DNA from: Nitrospira defluvii
GTDB taxonomy: Bacteria; Nitrospirota; Nitrospiria; Nitrospirales; Nitrospiraceae
Length of the DNA: 64,000 nucleotides
Assembly: GCA_000196815.1 (NCBI GenBank)
Contig: FP929003.1
Span: 2,813,501 to 2,877,500, forward strand
Direction of reading: 5' to 3'
Positions 45,343 to 55,216 of this stretch are shown in pieces. The notes beneath the pieces are model-generated. The model was not told where the DNA came from and made no database searches. It saw only the letters and a list, made by a program, of their open reading frames with translations. A program made the translations under genes and the position numbers. Position 1 is the stretch's first letter. Every line of letters begins with the position of its first letter.

Positions 45343-46068
45343 ATGATGACGCCACGTAGCCGACCACCCCGGGGCCTGTTCATTACCCTCGAGGGAACGG
45401 AGGGGTGCGGAAAATCGACCCAGGCCAAACTCCTGGGCGAGCACCTCCGGAACCAGGGATACGACACGGTGGAAACCCGGGAGCCGGGCGGCACCCCGCT
45501 CGCGGAAAAAATCCGCTCGGTGCTGCTGGATCGCGCCGACGAACCGGTGGCGCCCGAAACCGAGGCCTTTCTGGTCCTCGCCGCGCGTCGGCAACATGTC
45601 GCCCAGGTCATCGAACCGGCGCTCGCGCGTGGGAGCATCGTGCTCTGCGACCGGTTCATCGACTCCACGCTCGCCTACCAGGGCTATGCGCGAGGACTAG
45701 ACATCGCCACGCTCGAACGACTCAATCGCCTCGCCACCCATACGCTCATGCCGGACCTGACGCTGGTGTTCGATCTCCCCGTTTCAACCGGCCTGGCGCG
45801 ACGGCGATCCGCCGCCGAGCTGAACCGGCTGGACCGCGAATCCCTCCGGTTCCATCGGAGAGTGCGAGCCGGATTTCTCGATCTGGCAAAGCGCCATCCC
45901 CGACGCATCCAAATCGTATCCGCGCGCGCCTCGCGAGAGACGGTCGCCCGCGCGGTTGCCCGTATCGTCACACCGCTGCTGGACCGGCCTGGACGAGCAA
46001 ACAGCCGTTCGGCAGCGTCACGGCTTCAGCCATCACGCACATCGCAGGTCCGCCATGCCGTTCGCTGA
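45343..46068 (+). CDS. tmk: Thymidylate kinase
   Basis: A 241-residue kinase phosphorylating dTMP to dTDP. The P-loop LEGTEGCGKSTQAKLLGEHL lies near residue 15. The DR[YF] motif is CDRFIDSTLAYQGYARGLD near 100, preceded by ETREPGGTPLAEKIR near 47. The lid region is RRRSAAELNRLDRES. The C-terminus is longer and more Arg-rich than usual. The ATG at 45343 (MMTP) is the first in a long open frame; an earlier in-frame start would lack the family sequence. It overlaps holB by 14 bases. Confidence 0.94.
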   Translation: MMTPRSRPPRGLFITLEGTEGCGKSTQAKLLGEHLRNQGYDTVETREPGGTPLAEKIRSVLLDRADEPVAPETEAFLVLAARRQHVAQVIEPALARGSIVLCDRFIDSTLAYQGYARGLDIATLERLNRLATHTLMPDLTLVFDLPVSTGLARRRSAAELNRLDRESLRFHRRVRAGFLDLAKRHPRRIQIVSARASRETVARAVARIVTPLLDRPGRANSRSAASRLQPSRTSQVRHAVR

Positions 46069-47086
46069 TATCATCGGCCATGACAGCGCCAAAACCTTGC
46101 TCCGGTCTGCAATCGCGCAGAATCGGCTTGCGCACGCCTACCTCTTCCATGGCGACGATCGCATCGGCAAACGTCTCCTCGCCCTTCGCCTGGCGCAAGC
46201 ACTCCTCTGCGAAACCGTCTCGAACGAGCAGGCACCGAATGCCTGCGGCGCCTGCCGGGCCTGTCGCCAGGTGGACGCGCGCACCCATCCCGACTTCATG
46301 GTGATCGAGCCGGACCAAGAACTCGCGAATCCCCAAATCAAGATCGAGCTCATTCGCGACATCGAACACCAGATGATCTATCGCCCGCTGATCGGTGATC
46401 GAAAGATCTGCCTGATCGACGACGCGGATCGCATGACGATCGGCGCCGCCAATGCCTTGTTGAAAACACTGGAAGAGCCGCCCGACCACAGCCTGTTCAT
46501 TCTGGTGTCGAGCCGACCCTATGCCCTGCCGGCCACGATCCGGTCGCGCTGCCAGGCCCTGCGACTGACGGCACCCGCGCAGACTCAAGTCGAAGCCGCC
46601 GTGATTCTCAAACGAGAACTTCCGCCGGCCGATGCGCACTTCCTGGCCGTGCTCAGTGACGGGCAATTGGGGCGAGCGTTGGAATGCGATCTCGAACAGG
46701 CGCGGAACAGCCAGAAGGAATTCGCCGTCATCTTTTCATCCAAAGGCCTCCAGTCCTATTCCACGGTGCTCGCCGCCGCCGAAGCCCTGTCGAAGGAAGA
46801 ACGCGGACCGGAAGCCTTCGACTGGCTGCTGCGTTGGCTGCGCGATATCCTCCTGGTGGCCGTGGGCACCGGCTCCGATCATGTGCTCAACCTGGATCAA
46901 AAAGCCGGCATGCAGGCGCTGGCCGAGCGCATCGACATCGACGAACTACTGGACCTGATCAACGATCTCGAAAAACTGGAGCGGCAAGCCCATCGGAACC
47001 TGAACGTGCAGATGGCGCTCGAAACCATCTTGCTGCGGGTCCGTCACCTGCTGACGCCTCAGGACACCGCCGACACGCCGCGATAG
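46055..47086 (+). CDS. holB: DNA polymerase III delta prime subunit
   Basis: A 343-residue clamp-loader AAA+ subunit. It starts PFADIIGHDSAKTLLRSAI. The P-loop-like segment is FHGDDRIGKRLLALRLAQAL near 33, which lacks the full GxxGxGKT as expected for delta prime. The zinc cluster has CGACRACR near 65-75, and CLIDDADRMTIGAANALLKT with EEPPDHSLFILVSSRP near 125 marks sensor regions. tmk-holB is a conserved pairing. The start ATG at 46055 is inside the tmk 3' end. Confidence 0.9.
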   Translation: MPFADIIGHDSAKTLLRSAIAQNRLAHAYLFHGDDRIGKRLLALRLAQALLCETVSNEQAPNACGACRACRQVDARTHPDFMVIEPDQELANPQIKIELIRDIEHQMIYRPLIGDRKICLIDDADRMTIGAANALLKTLEEPPDHSLFILVSSRPYALPATIRSRCQALRLTAPAQTQVEAAVILKRELPPADAHFLAVLSDGQLGRALECDLEQARNSQKEFAVIFSSKGLQSYSTVLAAAEALSKEERGPEAFDWLLRWLRDILLVAVGTGSDHVLNLDQKAGMQALAERIDIDELLDLINDLEKLERQAHRNLNVQMALETILLRVRHLLTPQDTADTPR

Positions 47087-47117
47087 TCTGTAGGCCTAGA
47101 AACCTTGTCGCAGGCGG

Positions 47118-47240
47118 TTCAGAAAGCCCGTCCGGCAAGGCCGCAGGAAGCACGACGACTGAGGCGTACCCTCTGGATACGTCGCAGGGAGACGCGCGAC
47201 CGAGAACACCGGCGGCGGCCTGTATCAACAGCCTGCTAGC
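47118..47240. repeat. Dispersed intergenic repeat unit before metG
   Basis: The 193-base gap between holB and metG holds GGCAAGGCCGCAGGAAGC, GACTGAGGCGTACCCTCTGG with a near-inverted ATACGTC, and GCGACCGAGAAC. The first and last strings recur at 40963-40996 after glmS (GACAAGGCCGCAGGAAGC, GCGACCGAGAAC). The CGTACCC/GGATACG part can form a short stem. This looks like a dispersed, possibly REP-like, genome repeat; only two copies are inside the window. Confidence 0.5.
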
Positions 47241-47279
47241 TTTCATCGCCGGCGTCTTGCTATCTTCACCCCACGGCAT

Positions 47280-49271
47280 ATGAACAAGCGCGACACGTTC
47301 TACATCACGACGCCGATCTATTACGTCAACGACGTCCCGCACATCGGCCATGCCTATACGACCGTGGCCGCCGACGTGCTCGCGCGCTACTGGCGACTCC
47401 GTGGACGCGACGTGTTTTTCCTGACCGGCCTGGATGAACACGGGCAGAAGGTCCAGCAGGCCGCCGCGAAGGCCGGTGTCGCCCCGCAAGCCCATTGCGA
47501 CCGCCTCGCGCCGCAATTCACAAACCTCTGGCAACGGTTGAACATTTCCAATGACGCCTTCATCCGGACCACGGATAAGCCGCATCAAGCTGTTGTTCAA
47601 CGATATCTTCAACAGCTGTACGATAAACAGCTGATTTACAAGGCAGACTACACGGGATGGTATTGCACGTACGATGAACGGTTCTGGACGGAGAAAGATG
47701 TCGTTAATGGCCTGTGTCCGGATTGCAAACGTCCCATCGAACGGTTGAGCGAGCACAATTATTTTTTCAAGATGGGCCAGTATCAGGAACGGTTGATCGA
47801 GCATATCCGAACCCACGACGATTTCATCCGCCCCGTCTCTCGACGCAATGAGGTCCTGGGATTTCTACAGACGCAAAAGCTGGGCGATCTCTCGATCTCA
47901 CGTCCGAAATCCCGCCTCTCCTGGGGGATCGAACTTCCGTTCGACAAAGAGTACGTCACCTATGTCTGGTTCGATGCGCTGGTGAATTACGTGTCCGCCC
48001 TGGAATACAAACCGGGACTCGAGCGATTCTGGCCAGCAGATGCCCATCTCGTGGGCAAGGACATCCTCACCACCCACGCGGTCTACTGGTCCACGATGCT
48101 GATGGCGCTGGAGCGCCCGCTGCCTCACTCGATTTTTGCGCACGGCTGGTGGACTGTCGATGGCGAGAAGATGTCCAAGAGTCGCGGCAACGTCGTCGAT
48201 CCCAACGCGATGATCGATCAGTTCGGTGCGGATGCCTTTCGCTATTTCCTACTGCGCGAAGTGCCGTTCGGACAGGACGGAGATTTTTCGCGTACCACCA
48301 TGGTCACGACCATCAACAGCGCGCTTGCCAACGGCATCGGAAACCTCCTGAGCCGGACGCTCACCATGATCGAGCGTTCCTGCGCGGGCACCATTCCCGA
48401 TCGTGGCCCTGCCGTCCTGCCGGAGCTCGAACAACGAATCGAAGACGTGGCCCGGCAACTGCCCGGCAGGATCGAAGCCGGTTACAATGCCCTGCTCTTC
48501 CGGGACGTGCTGCTCATGGTCGAGGAATTGAACAGCGCCTGCGATGAATACATCGACAAGAGCGCGCCCTGGAAACTGGCGAAACAGCCGGAGGCGCAAC
48601 CGCAACTCCACACCGTGCTGAATACGTCCGCGCGCGCACTTCGCCTGCTGGCTATCCTTCTCTACCCGTTCATGCCCACAGCGGCGCAGCAGATGATCCA
48701 CCAGCTCGGATTGTCACTGGATCTGTCACAACCAGTTTCGGACGAGAACAGCAGCTGGGACAAAACTCTAGCCGGCAGCCGGATCCAGAAAGGCGCCTCG
48801 CTGTTCCCCCGCATCGAAACCAAACCACAAGGAGCCAAACCCGTGAGCGAGACACCTGCATCTCCGCAGCCGAGCCCTGTCACTCCGAGCCCCGCCGCAG
48901 CCCAAAGCTCGGCCCCTCCGGTCGCCGCCCCCGCTGCCGCGCAACCGGCGCAGATCGGCATCGACGACTTCATGAAAATCCAACTGAAGGCGGCGAAGGT
49001 CCTGGCCGCAGAGCGAGTTCCGAAATCCGAAAAGCTGCTCAAACTCCAGGTCAGCCTCGGGAGCGAACAGCGACAGATCGTCGCCGGCATCGGCAAGAAA
49101 TACGAGCCGGAAACACTGATCGGGAAAACCATCGTCATCGTAGCGAATTTGAAACCGGCCAAACTGATGGGTATCGAATCTCAAGGCATGGTCCTCGCGG
49201 CCGGGGACAGTGAAGTGCGCGGCCTTGCCACCTTCATCGAAGATGTGGAGCCCGGCACCAAAGTGAAATGA
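47280..49271 (+). CDS. metG: Methionyl-tRNA synthetase
   Basis: A 663-residue class I synthetase. HIGH is PHIGHAYT near residue 20, the knuckle has WYCTYDERF and CPDCKRP near 125-150, KMSKS is EKMSKSRGNVVDPNAM near 300, and the anticodon-binding helices follow. A Pro/Ala-rich linker near 525-560 leads to a C-terminal EMAP-type tRNA-binding domain (IQLKAAKVLAAERVPKSEKL, GIESQGMVLAAGD). It makes Met-tRNA for initiation and elongation. Its stop overlaps the next gene start (ATGA). Confidence 0.96.
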   Translation: MNKRDTFYITTPIYYVNDVPHIGHAYTTVAADVLARYWRLRGRDVFFLTGLDEHGQKVQQAAAKAGVAPQAHCDRLAPQFTNLWQRLNISNDAFIRTTDKPHQAVVQRYLQQLYDKQLIYKADYTGWYCTYDERFWTEKDVVNGLCPDCKRPIERLSEHNYFFKMGQYQERLIEHIRTHDDFIRPVSRRNEVLGFLQTQKLGDLSISRPKSRLSWGIELPFDKEYVTYVWFDALVNYVSALEYKPGLERFWPADAHLVGKDILTTHAVYWSTMLMALERPLPHSIFAHGWWTVDGEKMSKSRGNVVDPNAMIDQFGADAFRYFLLREVPFGQDGDFSRTTMVTTINSALANGIGNLLSRTLTMIERSCAGTIPDRGPAVLPELEQRIEDVARQLPGRIEAGYNALLFRDVLLMVEELNSACDEYIDKSAPWKLAKQPEAQPQLHTVLNTSARALRLLAILLYPFMPTAAQQMIHQLGLSLDLSQPVSDENSSWDKTLAGSRIQKGASLFPRIETKPQGAKPVSETPASPQPSPVTPSPAAAQSSAPPVAAPAAAQPAQIGIDDFMKIQLKAAKVLAAERVPKSEKLLKLQVSLGSEQRQIVAGIGKKYEPETLIGKTIVIVANLKPAKLMGIESQGMVLAAGDSEVRGLATFIEDVEPGTKVK

Positions 49272-50134
49272 GTCGCCCCCGCTTCATCCGACTGATCGGC
49301 ACCTGCCTCCTCGTGCTGCTGAGCAGTGCGGGCGCGGCATTTACACCGGAACCCTCCGAGTCCGAACTCGACAGCAAAACCCGTTACAACGATCCCCTCC
49401 CCACAACCGTCCTGGTGCGAGTCGTTGCACACCGCTCGCTGGTCCTCGGCCACGACGTCGGCGGCGCGCGCGTCACGATGACCGATGTGGCGAGCGGACA
49501 ACTCCTGGCTTCCGGCCTTCAGCAAGGAGAACCGGGCGACCAGACTCAGATCATGCGCACGCCGCACCTCATGGACGAACCGGTCTACAGTGCCCGCCCC
49601 GCGGCCTCCTACACGGCCACACTCGAGCTCACGCGCCCGACGCTCGTGGAAATCACCGCGGAAGGTCCGCTGGCCTACCCCAACGCTTTGCAACGGGCGA
49701 GCACGACGGTCCTCCTGATCCCCGGCCACGATCTGACCAACGACGGCATCGTGCTGCACCTGTATGGGTACCTGCTGCAGATCGAACATCCGAAACCGGG
49801 TGAACCCCTCATCGCCAAAGAAGATGTCATGCTGCGCGCCTCGGTGCGCACGCTTTCGGGAGCGCTCGTGCGTCCGCACAGCGACTGGGACTCGCGGAAG
49901 ATCCATATTTACGCGGAACTCCTGATCGGCGACCAGATCGTGGAGCGCCTGCAAATGTTTTATGCGGGAGAGAAGAGCCGCTTCGAAGCGCCTTTCTTCG
50001 TCCCGATAGCAAAGGACGCACCCGACGGCATCACGCTGCGCGTCATCGCAGCCGACACGGCGACCGGCAACTTCGGAATGGGAACCGCGCAATACCCGGT
50101 GCTCTCCGAACGGCTCAGGCCCAGGAAGAATTGA
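49268..50134 (+). CDS. Secreted protein of unknown function
   Basis: A 288-residue protein with an N-terminal signal (LIGTCLLVLLSSAGAAF) and no further membrane helix. The mature part looks beta-rich, with Ig-like or transthyretin-like strands (VLVRVVAHRSLVLGHDVGGA, TLELTRPTLVEITAEGPL, MLRASVRTLSGALV). I recognise no family. It overlaps the metG stop by four bases and precedes ftsH by about 107 bases, so it is probably co-transcribed with metG. A periplasmic binding or assembly role is conceivable but unproven. Confidence 0.75.
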   Translation: MSRPRFIRLIGTCLLVLLSSAGAAFTPEPSESELDSKTRYNDPLPTTVLVRVVAHRSLVLGHDVGGARVTMTDVASGQLLASGLQQGEPGDQTQIMRTPHLMDEPVYSARPAASYTATLELTRPTLVEITAEGPLAYPNALQRASTTVLLIPGHDLTNDGIVLHLYGYLLQIEHPKPGEPLIAKEDVMLRASVRTLSGALVRPHSDWDSRKIHIYAELLIGDQIVERLQMFYAGEKSRFEAPFFVPIAKDAPDGITLRVIAADTATGNFGMGTAQYPVLSERLRPRKN

Positions 50135-50162
50135 CCCATGGGATGATCTATTACATGATATG

Positions 50163-50187
50163 GTGATGTCGTGATGGATGACATCAC
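50163..50187. promoter_or_regulatory. Perfect 8-base inverted repeat upstream of ftsH
   Basis: GTGATGTC at 50163-50170 and GACATCAC at 50180-50187 are perfect inverted copies around nine bases. It lies 29 bases after the preceding stop and 55 bases before the ftsH ATG. It could be an operator or a weak transcript hairpin. There is no T run. Confidence 0.35.
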
Positions 50188-50241
50188 GAAGATCGAGCAC
50201 CATCGACAGAACCCCTCAATCACCGATTCGACAATTTGTCC

Positions 50242-52026
50242 ATGGATCCTAAACAACGGCAATTCTCCATCTGGTATATGTTCATCGCCCTCTGGGCGCT
50301 GATCCTGCTGCAGACGTTTCTCCCCTCGTTCTTCAACCCGACCGAAATCCCCTACAGCGAGTTCAAAGAATCCGTGGCGGCGGGGAAGGTCACCGAAGTC
50401 GCGGTCTCCCCGCAGATCATTCACGGGAAGCTGAAAGAGGACAAGGTCTTCCACACGATTCGGATCGAAGACCCGGATCTGCTCAGGAATCTTGCGGAAC
50501 ATCAGGTGAAGGTCACCGGCGTCATCGAGAGCACGTTGTTCCGCGACCTGCTGTCCTGGATCGTGCCGATCGTGCTCTTCTTCGGCGTCTGGTGGTTCCT
50601 CTTGCGCCGAATGGGTCAAAGCCAAGGCTTCATGACGGTCGGCCAGAGCAAAGCCAAGATCTATGTGGAAAAGGAGGTGAAGGTCACGTTTGCCGACGTG
50701 GCCGGGGTGGACGAGGCCAAGCAGGAACTGGAGGAAATCATCGAGTTCCTGAAGACACCGGAGAAGTTCCGTCGGCTGGGCGGCAAAATTCCCAAAGGCA
50801 TCCTGTTGGTCGGCCCGCCGGGCACCGGAAAAACCCTCCTGGCGAAGGCCGTGGCCGGGGAAGCCGGCGTACCGTTTTTCTCCATCAGCGGCTCGGAGTT
50901 CGTGGAGATGTTCGTCGGCGTCGGCGCGGCGCGCGTGCGCGACCTGTTCGAGCAGGCCAAAGGCAAGGCGCCCTGCATCATCTTCCTCGACGAGCTCGAC
51001 GCGCTCGGCAAGGCCCGCGGGGTCGGTCCGATGGCCCATGAAGAACGGGAACAGACGTTGAACCAGTTGCTGGTTGAAATGGACGGTTTCGATTCACGCG
51101 TCGGGGTCATTCTCGTGGCGGCCACCAACCGCCCCGAAATTTTGGACCCCGCGCTGCTGCGGGCAGGACGATTCGATCGCCAAGTGCTCGTGGACCGGCC
51201 GGATAAGATCGGGCGGCTCGCGATTCTGAAAGTTCACGCCCGCACCATCACCATCGCTAATCAGGCGGATCTGGAAACGATCGCCGCCATGACGCCCGGC
51301 TTCGTGGGCGCCGATCTGGCCAATCTGCTGAATGAAGCAGCCTTGCTCGCCGTCCGGCGAGGCAAAGACACCGTCAGCCTGTCCGAATTGCAGGAAGCCG
51401 TGGAGCGCGTCATCGGCGGACTCGAAAAGAAAAACCGCGTCCTCAACAAAATGGAGCGCGCCCGGGTCGCCCACCACGAGGTCGGCCATGCGTTGGTAGC
51501 CATGTCCATCCCGGGCGGCGACGCGGTGCACAAAATCTCAATTATTCCTCGAGGTATTGCGGCGCTCGGATACACCATGCAGCTCCCGACCGAAGACCGG
51601 TTCCTCATGACCGTGTCCGAGCTCAAGAACCGGATCGCCATCCTGCTCGGCGGACGCGCGGCGGAAGAAGTCATCTATGGCGAAGTCTCGACCGGCGCGC
51701 AGGACGATTTGCGAAAGGCCACCGATATCGCCAAGAGCATGGTCAAGGCCTACGGCATGAGCGAGAAACTCGGCCAGGTGAGCTTGGAACGGGATCGACA
51801 ATCGATCTTCCTCCAAACCGGTCCTTCGCAGACACCGGGAGACTACAGTGAACAAACCTCCCGTGAAATCGATTGTGAGGTCCGGCTGTTGATCGATGAG
51901 CAATACGAACGCGCCCGCAACCTCATCACATCCCAGGAGGCCATCCTGCGGAAGGCGGCTCAGGCCTTACTTGAAAAGGAAACGATCAGCGGGGAGGAAC
52001 TCAAAACACTCGCCGAGTCGCACTGA
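50242..52026 (+). CDS. ftsH: ATP-dependent zinc metalloprotease FtsH
   Basis: A 594-residue inner-membrane AAA+ protease. Two helices (about 9-26 and 100-120) flank a periplasmic domain. The AAA domain has Walker A GPPGTGKT near 195, Walker [12 protein letters not shown] near 250 (usually DEIDA) and the second region [20 protein letters not shown]. The zinc motif is [11 protein letters not shown] near 415, with the third ligand in [16 protein letters not shown]. Length is a little short at the C-terminus. I chose the ATG at 50242; a TTG two codons earlier is also open. It degrades misfolded membrane proteins and regulators such as LpxC in other bacteria. Confidence 0.96.
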   Translation: MDPKQRQFSIWYMFIALWALILLQTFLPSFFNPTEIPYSEFKESVAAGKVTEVAVSPQIIHGKLKEDKVFHTIRIEDPDLLRNLAEHQVKVTGVIESTLFRDLLSWIVPIVLFFGVWWFLLRRMGQSQGFMTVGQSKAKIYVEKEVKVTFADVAGVDEAKQELEEIIEFLKTPEKFRRLGGKIPKGILLVGPPGTGKTLLAKAVAGEAGVPFFSISGSEFVEMFVGVGAARVRDLFEQAKGKAPCIIFLDELDALGKARGVGPMAHEEREQTLNQLLVEMDGFDSRVGVILVAATNRPEILDPALLRAGRFDRQVLVDRPDKIGRLAILKVHARTITIANQADLETIAAMTPGFVGADLANLLNEAALLAVRRGKDTVSLSELQEAVERVIGGLEKKNRVLNKMERARVAHHEVGHALVAMSIPGGDAVHKISIIPRGIAALGYTMQLPTEDRFLMTVSELKNRIAILLGGRAAEEVIYGEVSTGAQDDLRKATDIAKSMVKAYGMSEKLGQVSLERDRQSIFLQTGPSQTPGDYSEQTSREIDCEVRLLIDEQYERARNLITSQEAILRKAAQALLEKETISGEELKTLAESH

Positions 52027-52130
52027 TAGCCGCACGCTCCAACCGTCACCGCAACGCATCCCTCCCGCTCCCCCAACAGGACCATGACAACGTCTTGCCC
52101 CGGCCGGTCTCTCATGAGACACTGACTACA

Positions 52131-53072
52131 ATGGTTCCTCACACCTACCATGAACTCCGCTCCCGATTGAGGATTGCCCTCGCCCTCAACGCCGTCATCA
52201 TCGTCGCAGAGTTTGTCGGAGGCTTCCTCACGAACAGCATCGGGCTGATCGGCGACGCGGGCCATAACCTCGTCGATCAGGGCTCCCTGTTCCTGGCGTT
52301 GTACGCGCATATCCTGACGGCGCGCCCCGCCACCGACAGCCGGACCTTCGGCTATCACCGGGCCGGCATCGTGGCCGCATTCCTCAACTCCTTTATCCTG
52401 CTGCTCACCGCCGCCGGCATCACGATCATGAGCGCCGAACGCATCCTGACTCCGGTCCCGATTCAGGGCGGCTGGGTCATGCTCATCGCCCTCATCAGCT
52501 TTGTCGCCAATCTGTCGATCGCGCTCCTGCTCCAGCACGGGGCGAAAGACGACCTCAATATCCGGAGCGCGTTCTGGCACATGCTCAGTGATGCCTGGGT
52601 CTCGTTGGGGGTTGTGGTGAGCGGCGGGGCCATCATGTTGACCGGCTGGTCGGTCCTCGACCCGCTGGTGAGCCTCTTCGTCGTCGTGGCGATCGTTCGC
52701 GGCGCCTGGCCGCTCTTTAAAGAATCACTTGAAGTCATTCTGGAGTCCACCCCGCCCGGCGTCAGCCCCGCGCAGGTCGCCGCCACCATCGAGTCGATCC
52801 CCGGCGTAAAGAACGTCCATGACCTGCACATCTGGGCCGTTGAACCGCGCCTCATCATGATGACCACGCACGTGCAGGTCGATGGAAACGACGAGGCCTT
52901 AACGACCGACCTCCTTCAAGCGATCCGGAACCGGGTGACCAGCGGATTCAAAATCAAACATCTGACGATCCAACTCGAAACGGAATGCTGCCATCCCGAA
53001 GCCGTCCACTGCGACCTCTCCAAACTCCACGACCAGCATTCGCATCCTGAATTCCTGCATAGCCACCATTAA
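52131..53072 (+). CDS. Cation diffusion facilitator (Zn/Cd/Co exporter)
   Basis: A 313-residue CDF-family transporter with six helices. The metal site HxxxD is visible in TM2 (DAGHNLVDQGSLFLAL) and TM5 (HMLSDAWVSLGVVV). The cytoplasmic C-terminal domain has IESIPGVKNVHDLHIWAVEP near 235 and LTIQLETECCHPEAVHC. The C-terminus is His-rich (HDQHSHPEFLHSHH), likely metal-binding. It exports divalent metals in exchange for protons. The ATG at 52131 lacks a clear binding site, and a TTG at 52095 is the alternative. Confidence 0.93.
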   Translation: MVPHTYHELRSRLRIALALNAVIIVAEFVGGFLTNSIGLIGDAGHNLVDQGSLFLALYAHILTARPATDSRTFGYHRAGIVAAFLNSFILLLTAAGITIMSAERILTPVPIQGGWVMLIALISFVANLSIALLLQHGAKDDLNIRSAFWHMLSDAWVSLGVVVSGGAIMLTGWSVLDPLVSLFVVVAIVRGAWPLFKESLEVILESTPPGVSPAQVAATIESIPGVKNVHDLHIWAVEPRLIMMTTHVQVDGNDEALTTDLLQAIRNRVTSGFKIKHLTIQLETECCHPEAVHCDLSKLHDQHSHPEFLHSHH

Positions 53073-53220
53073 TACTTTACTCACAAATTCCTGGGCGACC
53101 GTTACTAGTACAAGTCGCGCGTGACTCGGCTTTCGCAGTTAACTGGGACATTCCTACATTGCTAGATGGGCTTTTGCCGAGGCAGGGGGGAGGTCGATAG
53201 TATGCTGAAAGCTGGTGGCA

Positions 53221-54105
53221 CTAGCCCTGATTCGCCTTACACGAATAGGTCAATGCATCGAACAACAGGAGATTGCCTCCTTGGACCGGGGGCATCTGAA
53301 TGGGTTTCCCATTCTTCAAAAGCACTTTCACAATCCGAAACGCCCTCCCTGACCCACCGGCTCTTTCGTCCTTGACGGTAGACATATCAATCCCACTGAT
53401 TTCCGGCCAGCTAAGGCTTCGAAGCTTCAGCAACGTTCGCAGCTGGAGCCCTTCAGGCATGATCGTCACCTCTTGTATGAGATTTCCCCATAAAACAAGA
53501 GCTCCCACGGTCATCGCAGCAAAAAATGCACTGGGTATGTAGGCACCCTGCATCCCTGAGAGGAGCGAAAAGCACGCGAATCCGATAGGTGGCAAAAATC
53601 CAGACTTGTTGGCCCCCTTCCATACACTAAAGTGCTTGATCTGTTCATGAACGAGCCGATCCCGATACACCTTTTGGTGAATCAATTCCTCCAGCTTATC
53701 TGCGCCGTCAAGCTGCCAGTCCATTTCCATGAGGAAACGATTTCCGGCCCCATAGAGCCTCAAACGATTTGCCCGACCTCGAGCTTCCACGGCGACGATA
53801 TCACTCCAAGCAACTGATACCGCTGGCGCAGATTCAGGAATTCGCTCAATCCCGGCAACCCCTACAACGACCTTGTACTTAATCTGCTTAAGGGTATACA
53901 GGCACCAGAGAACTGCGGCAACAACAAGCATTGAGAACAAAAGCCCTAACCAGAAAATGACCGCTCTTTGACGCTGGTTAAGATCTTGGGTCCATGCAGA
54001 TGCGACCATGCCTCCGGCAGCAGCTATCATAACTATCCCGAGTATTGTCGCCCCAATTAGGGAAGACCTGAATGACTTTGAAATACGAAAGACCCTCTCG
54101 TCCAT
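53221..54105 (-). CDS. Membrane protein with PH-like domains, unknown function
   Basis: A 294-residue protein. Helices lie at about 15-35 and 50-72, followed by a soluble, PH-like segment (VVVGVAGIERIPESAPAVSV, WSDIVAVEARGRANRLRLYG). A second helix pair lies near 178-215, then another similar soluble segment (QLRTLLKLRSLSWPEISGID). The duplicated layout suggests two YdbT-like bacterial PH units. GAGGAGG lies eight bases before the ATG at 54103-54105, which fixes the start. It is alone on its strand between ftsH-CDF and the CobW gene; no function is assigned. Confidence 0.75.
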   Translation of the reverse strand: MDERVFRISKSFRSSLIGATILGIVMIAAAGGMVASAWTQDLNQRQRAVIFWLGLLFSMLVVAAVLWCLYTLKQIKYKVVVGVAGIERIPESAPAVSVAWSDIVAVEARGRANRLRLYGAGNRFLMEMDWQLDGADKLEELIHQKVYRDRLVHEQIKHFSVWKGANKSGFLPPIGFACFSLLSGMQGAYIPSAFFAAMTVGALVLWGNLIQEVTIMPEGLQLRTLLKLRSLSWPEISGIDMSTVKDERAGGSGRAFRIVKVLLKNGKPIQMPPVQGGNLLLFDALTYSCKANQG

Positions 54106-54263
54106 TTCAGCAACCTCCTCGAGCTGTACACTCACCCTTCTGAGTAACACCCCACTCATTTTTTCGCATTGGAAATGGAGAAAAGGCGCACCTTCCTATC
54201 GCGGCCTCATGCAGGTAGAATGTCCCAATTCGTCTTTTTTCATGAATAGCCCCGCTCTAACCT

Positions 54264-55211
54264 ATGCCCATCCCCTTCTACATGCTCTGTGGATCACTCG
54301 GCGCCGGCAAGACCACCTTGCTCATGCGCCTCCTCGAACATTGGAACAGCCAGGGACACAAAGTCGGCGTGCTGATGAACGAAGCGGGTGAGGTGAGCAT
54401 CGACGGACCGCGAGCGGGCACCATCGCCGAACAGGTCCTGAACCTGGCCGGCGGCTGCATCTGTTGCGATACGAAAGACGATCTGGCTTGGAGCATCGCC
54501 CAATTGGTGCAGGATTATGAATCCACCGTGATCATTCTGGAATGCTCGGGGATGGCCGACCCGGCAGAAGTCGTCGATGCGGTGACCGACGCCTACGTTT
54601 CACGCATGGTGAAACTTGAACGGATTTTTGCCATGCTGCATCCCGTGCCGTTACCGGAGACGGGCATGGCGGAACTCGTCACGCGGAATGCCATCCGGTA
54701 CGCGGATGATGTGATTTTGAACAAACGCGACCTCTACATTCCCGGCCATTGGGAACAGTTCCGCGAGACCATCACCCGCCTTAATCCGCACAGCCGGCTG
54801 TGGGAAACCAATCACGCCAGGCTCGACGTGACTGCCCTCCTCACCGCGCCCCAAACCCGTGCCACTCCGACGAACGTGTCGTTCGGAAAATTGCCGGAAG
54901 CAGAGCATAGGAGCGAGGCTCGTGCGTCGCATCACCCCATGGTAAGCACGGTGCGCTTGCCAAAACCGCTCGATCGCGCAAAGTTCATGAAATGGACGAA
55001 GTCCCTGCCGGAGGGAATGGAGCGGGCCAAGGGATTTTTTCGCTTTGCCGGGGAACCCGAACTGCAGGAGTTTCAGTTCTTTCCGCCGCGGACCAGCACG
55101 GTCGAACCGGTCATGCTGCTCGATGAACCGGACCACGTCGTGGTCTTGATCGGACGCAACTATGACCAGGACGGCTGTCGTACCTCCCTCCTCGCCTGCC
55201 TTGCTTCGTGA
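54264..55211 (+). CDS. CobW/COG0523 family GTP-binding protein
   Basis: A 315-residue G3E-type GTPase thought to deliver metal to client proteins. The P-loop is CGSLGAGKTTLLMRLLEHW near residue 9, the metal-binding CxCC is GGCICCDTKDDL near 68, and ECSGMADPAEVVDAV and NKRDLYIPG are the G3/G4 regions. The C-terminal CobW_C-like domain has KGFFRFAGEPELQEFQFF. The client is unknown; the nearby CDF exporter may hint at zinc handling, which is inference. Confidence 0.9.
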   Translation: MPIPFYMLCGSLGAGKTTLLMRLLEHWNSQGHKVGVLMNEAGEVSIDGPRAGTIAEQVLNLAGGCICCDTKDDLAWSIAQLVQDYESTVIILECSGMADPAEVVDAVTDAYVSRMVKLERIFAMLHPVPLPETGMAELVTRNAIRYADDVILNKRDLYIPGHWEQFRETITRLNPHSRLWETNHARLDVTALLTAPQTRATPTNVSFGKLPEAEHRSEARASHHPMVSTVRLPKPLDRAKFMKWTKSLPEGMERAKGFFRFAGEPELQEFQFFPPRTSTVEPVMLLDEPDHVVVLIGRNYDQDGCRTSLLACLAS

Positions 55212-55216
55212 GATTG

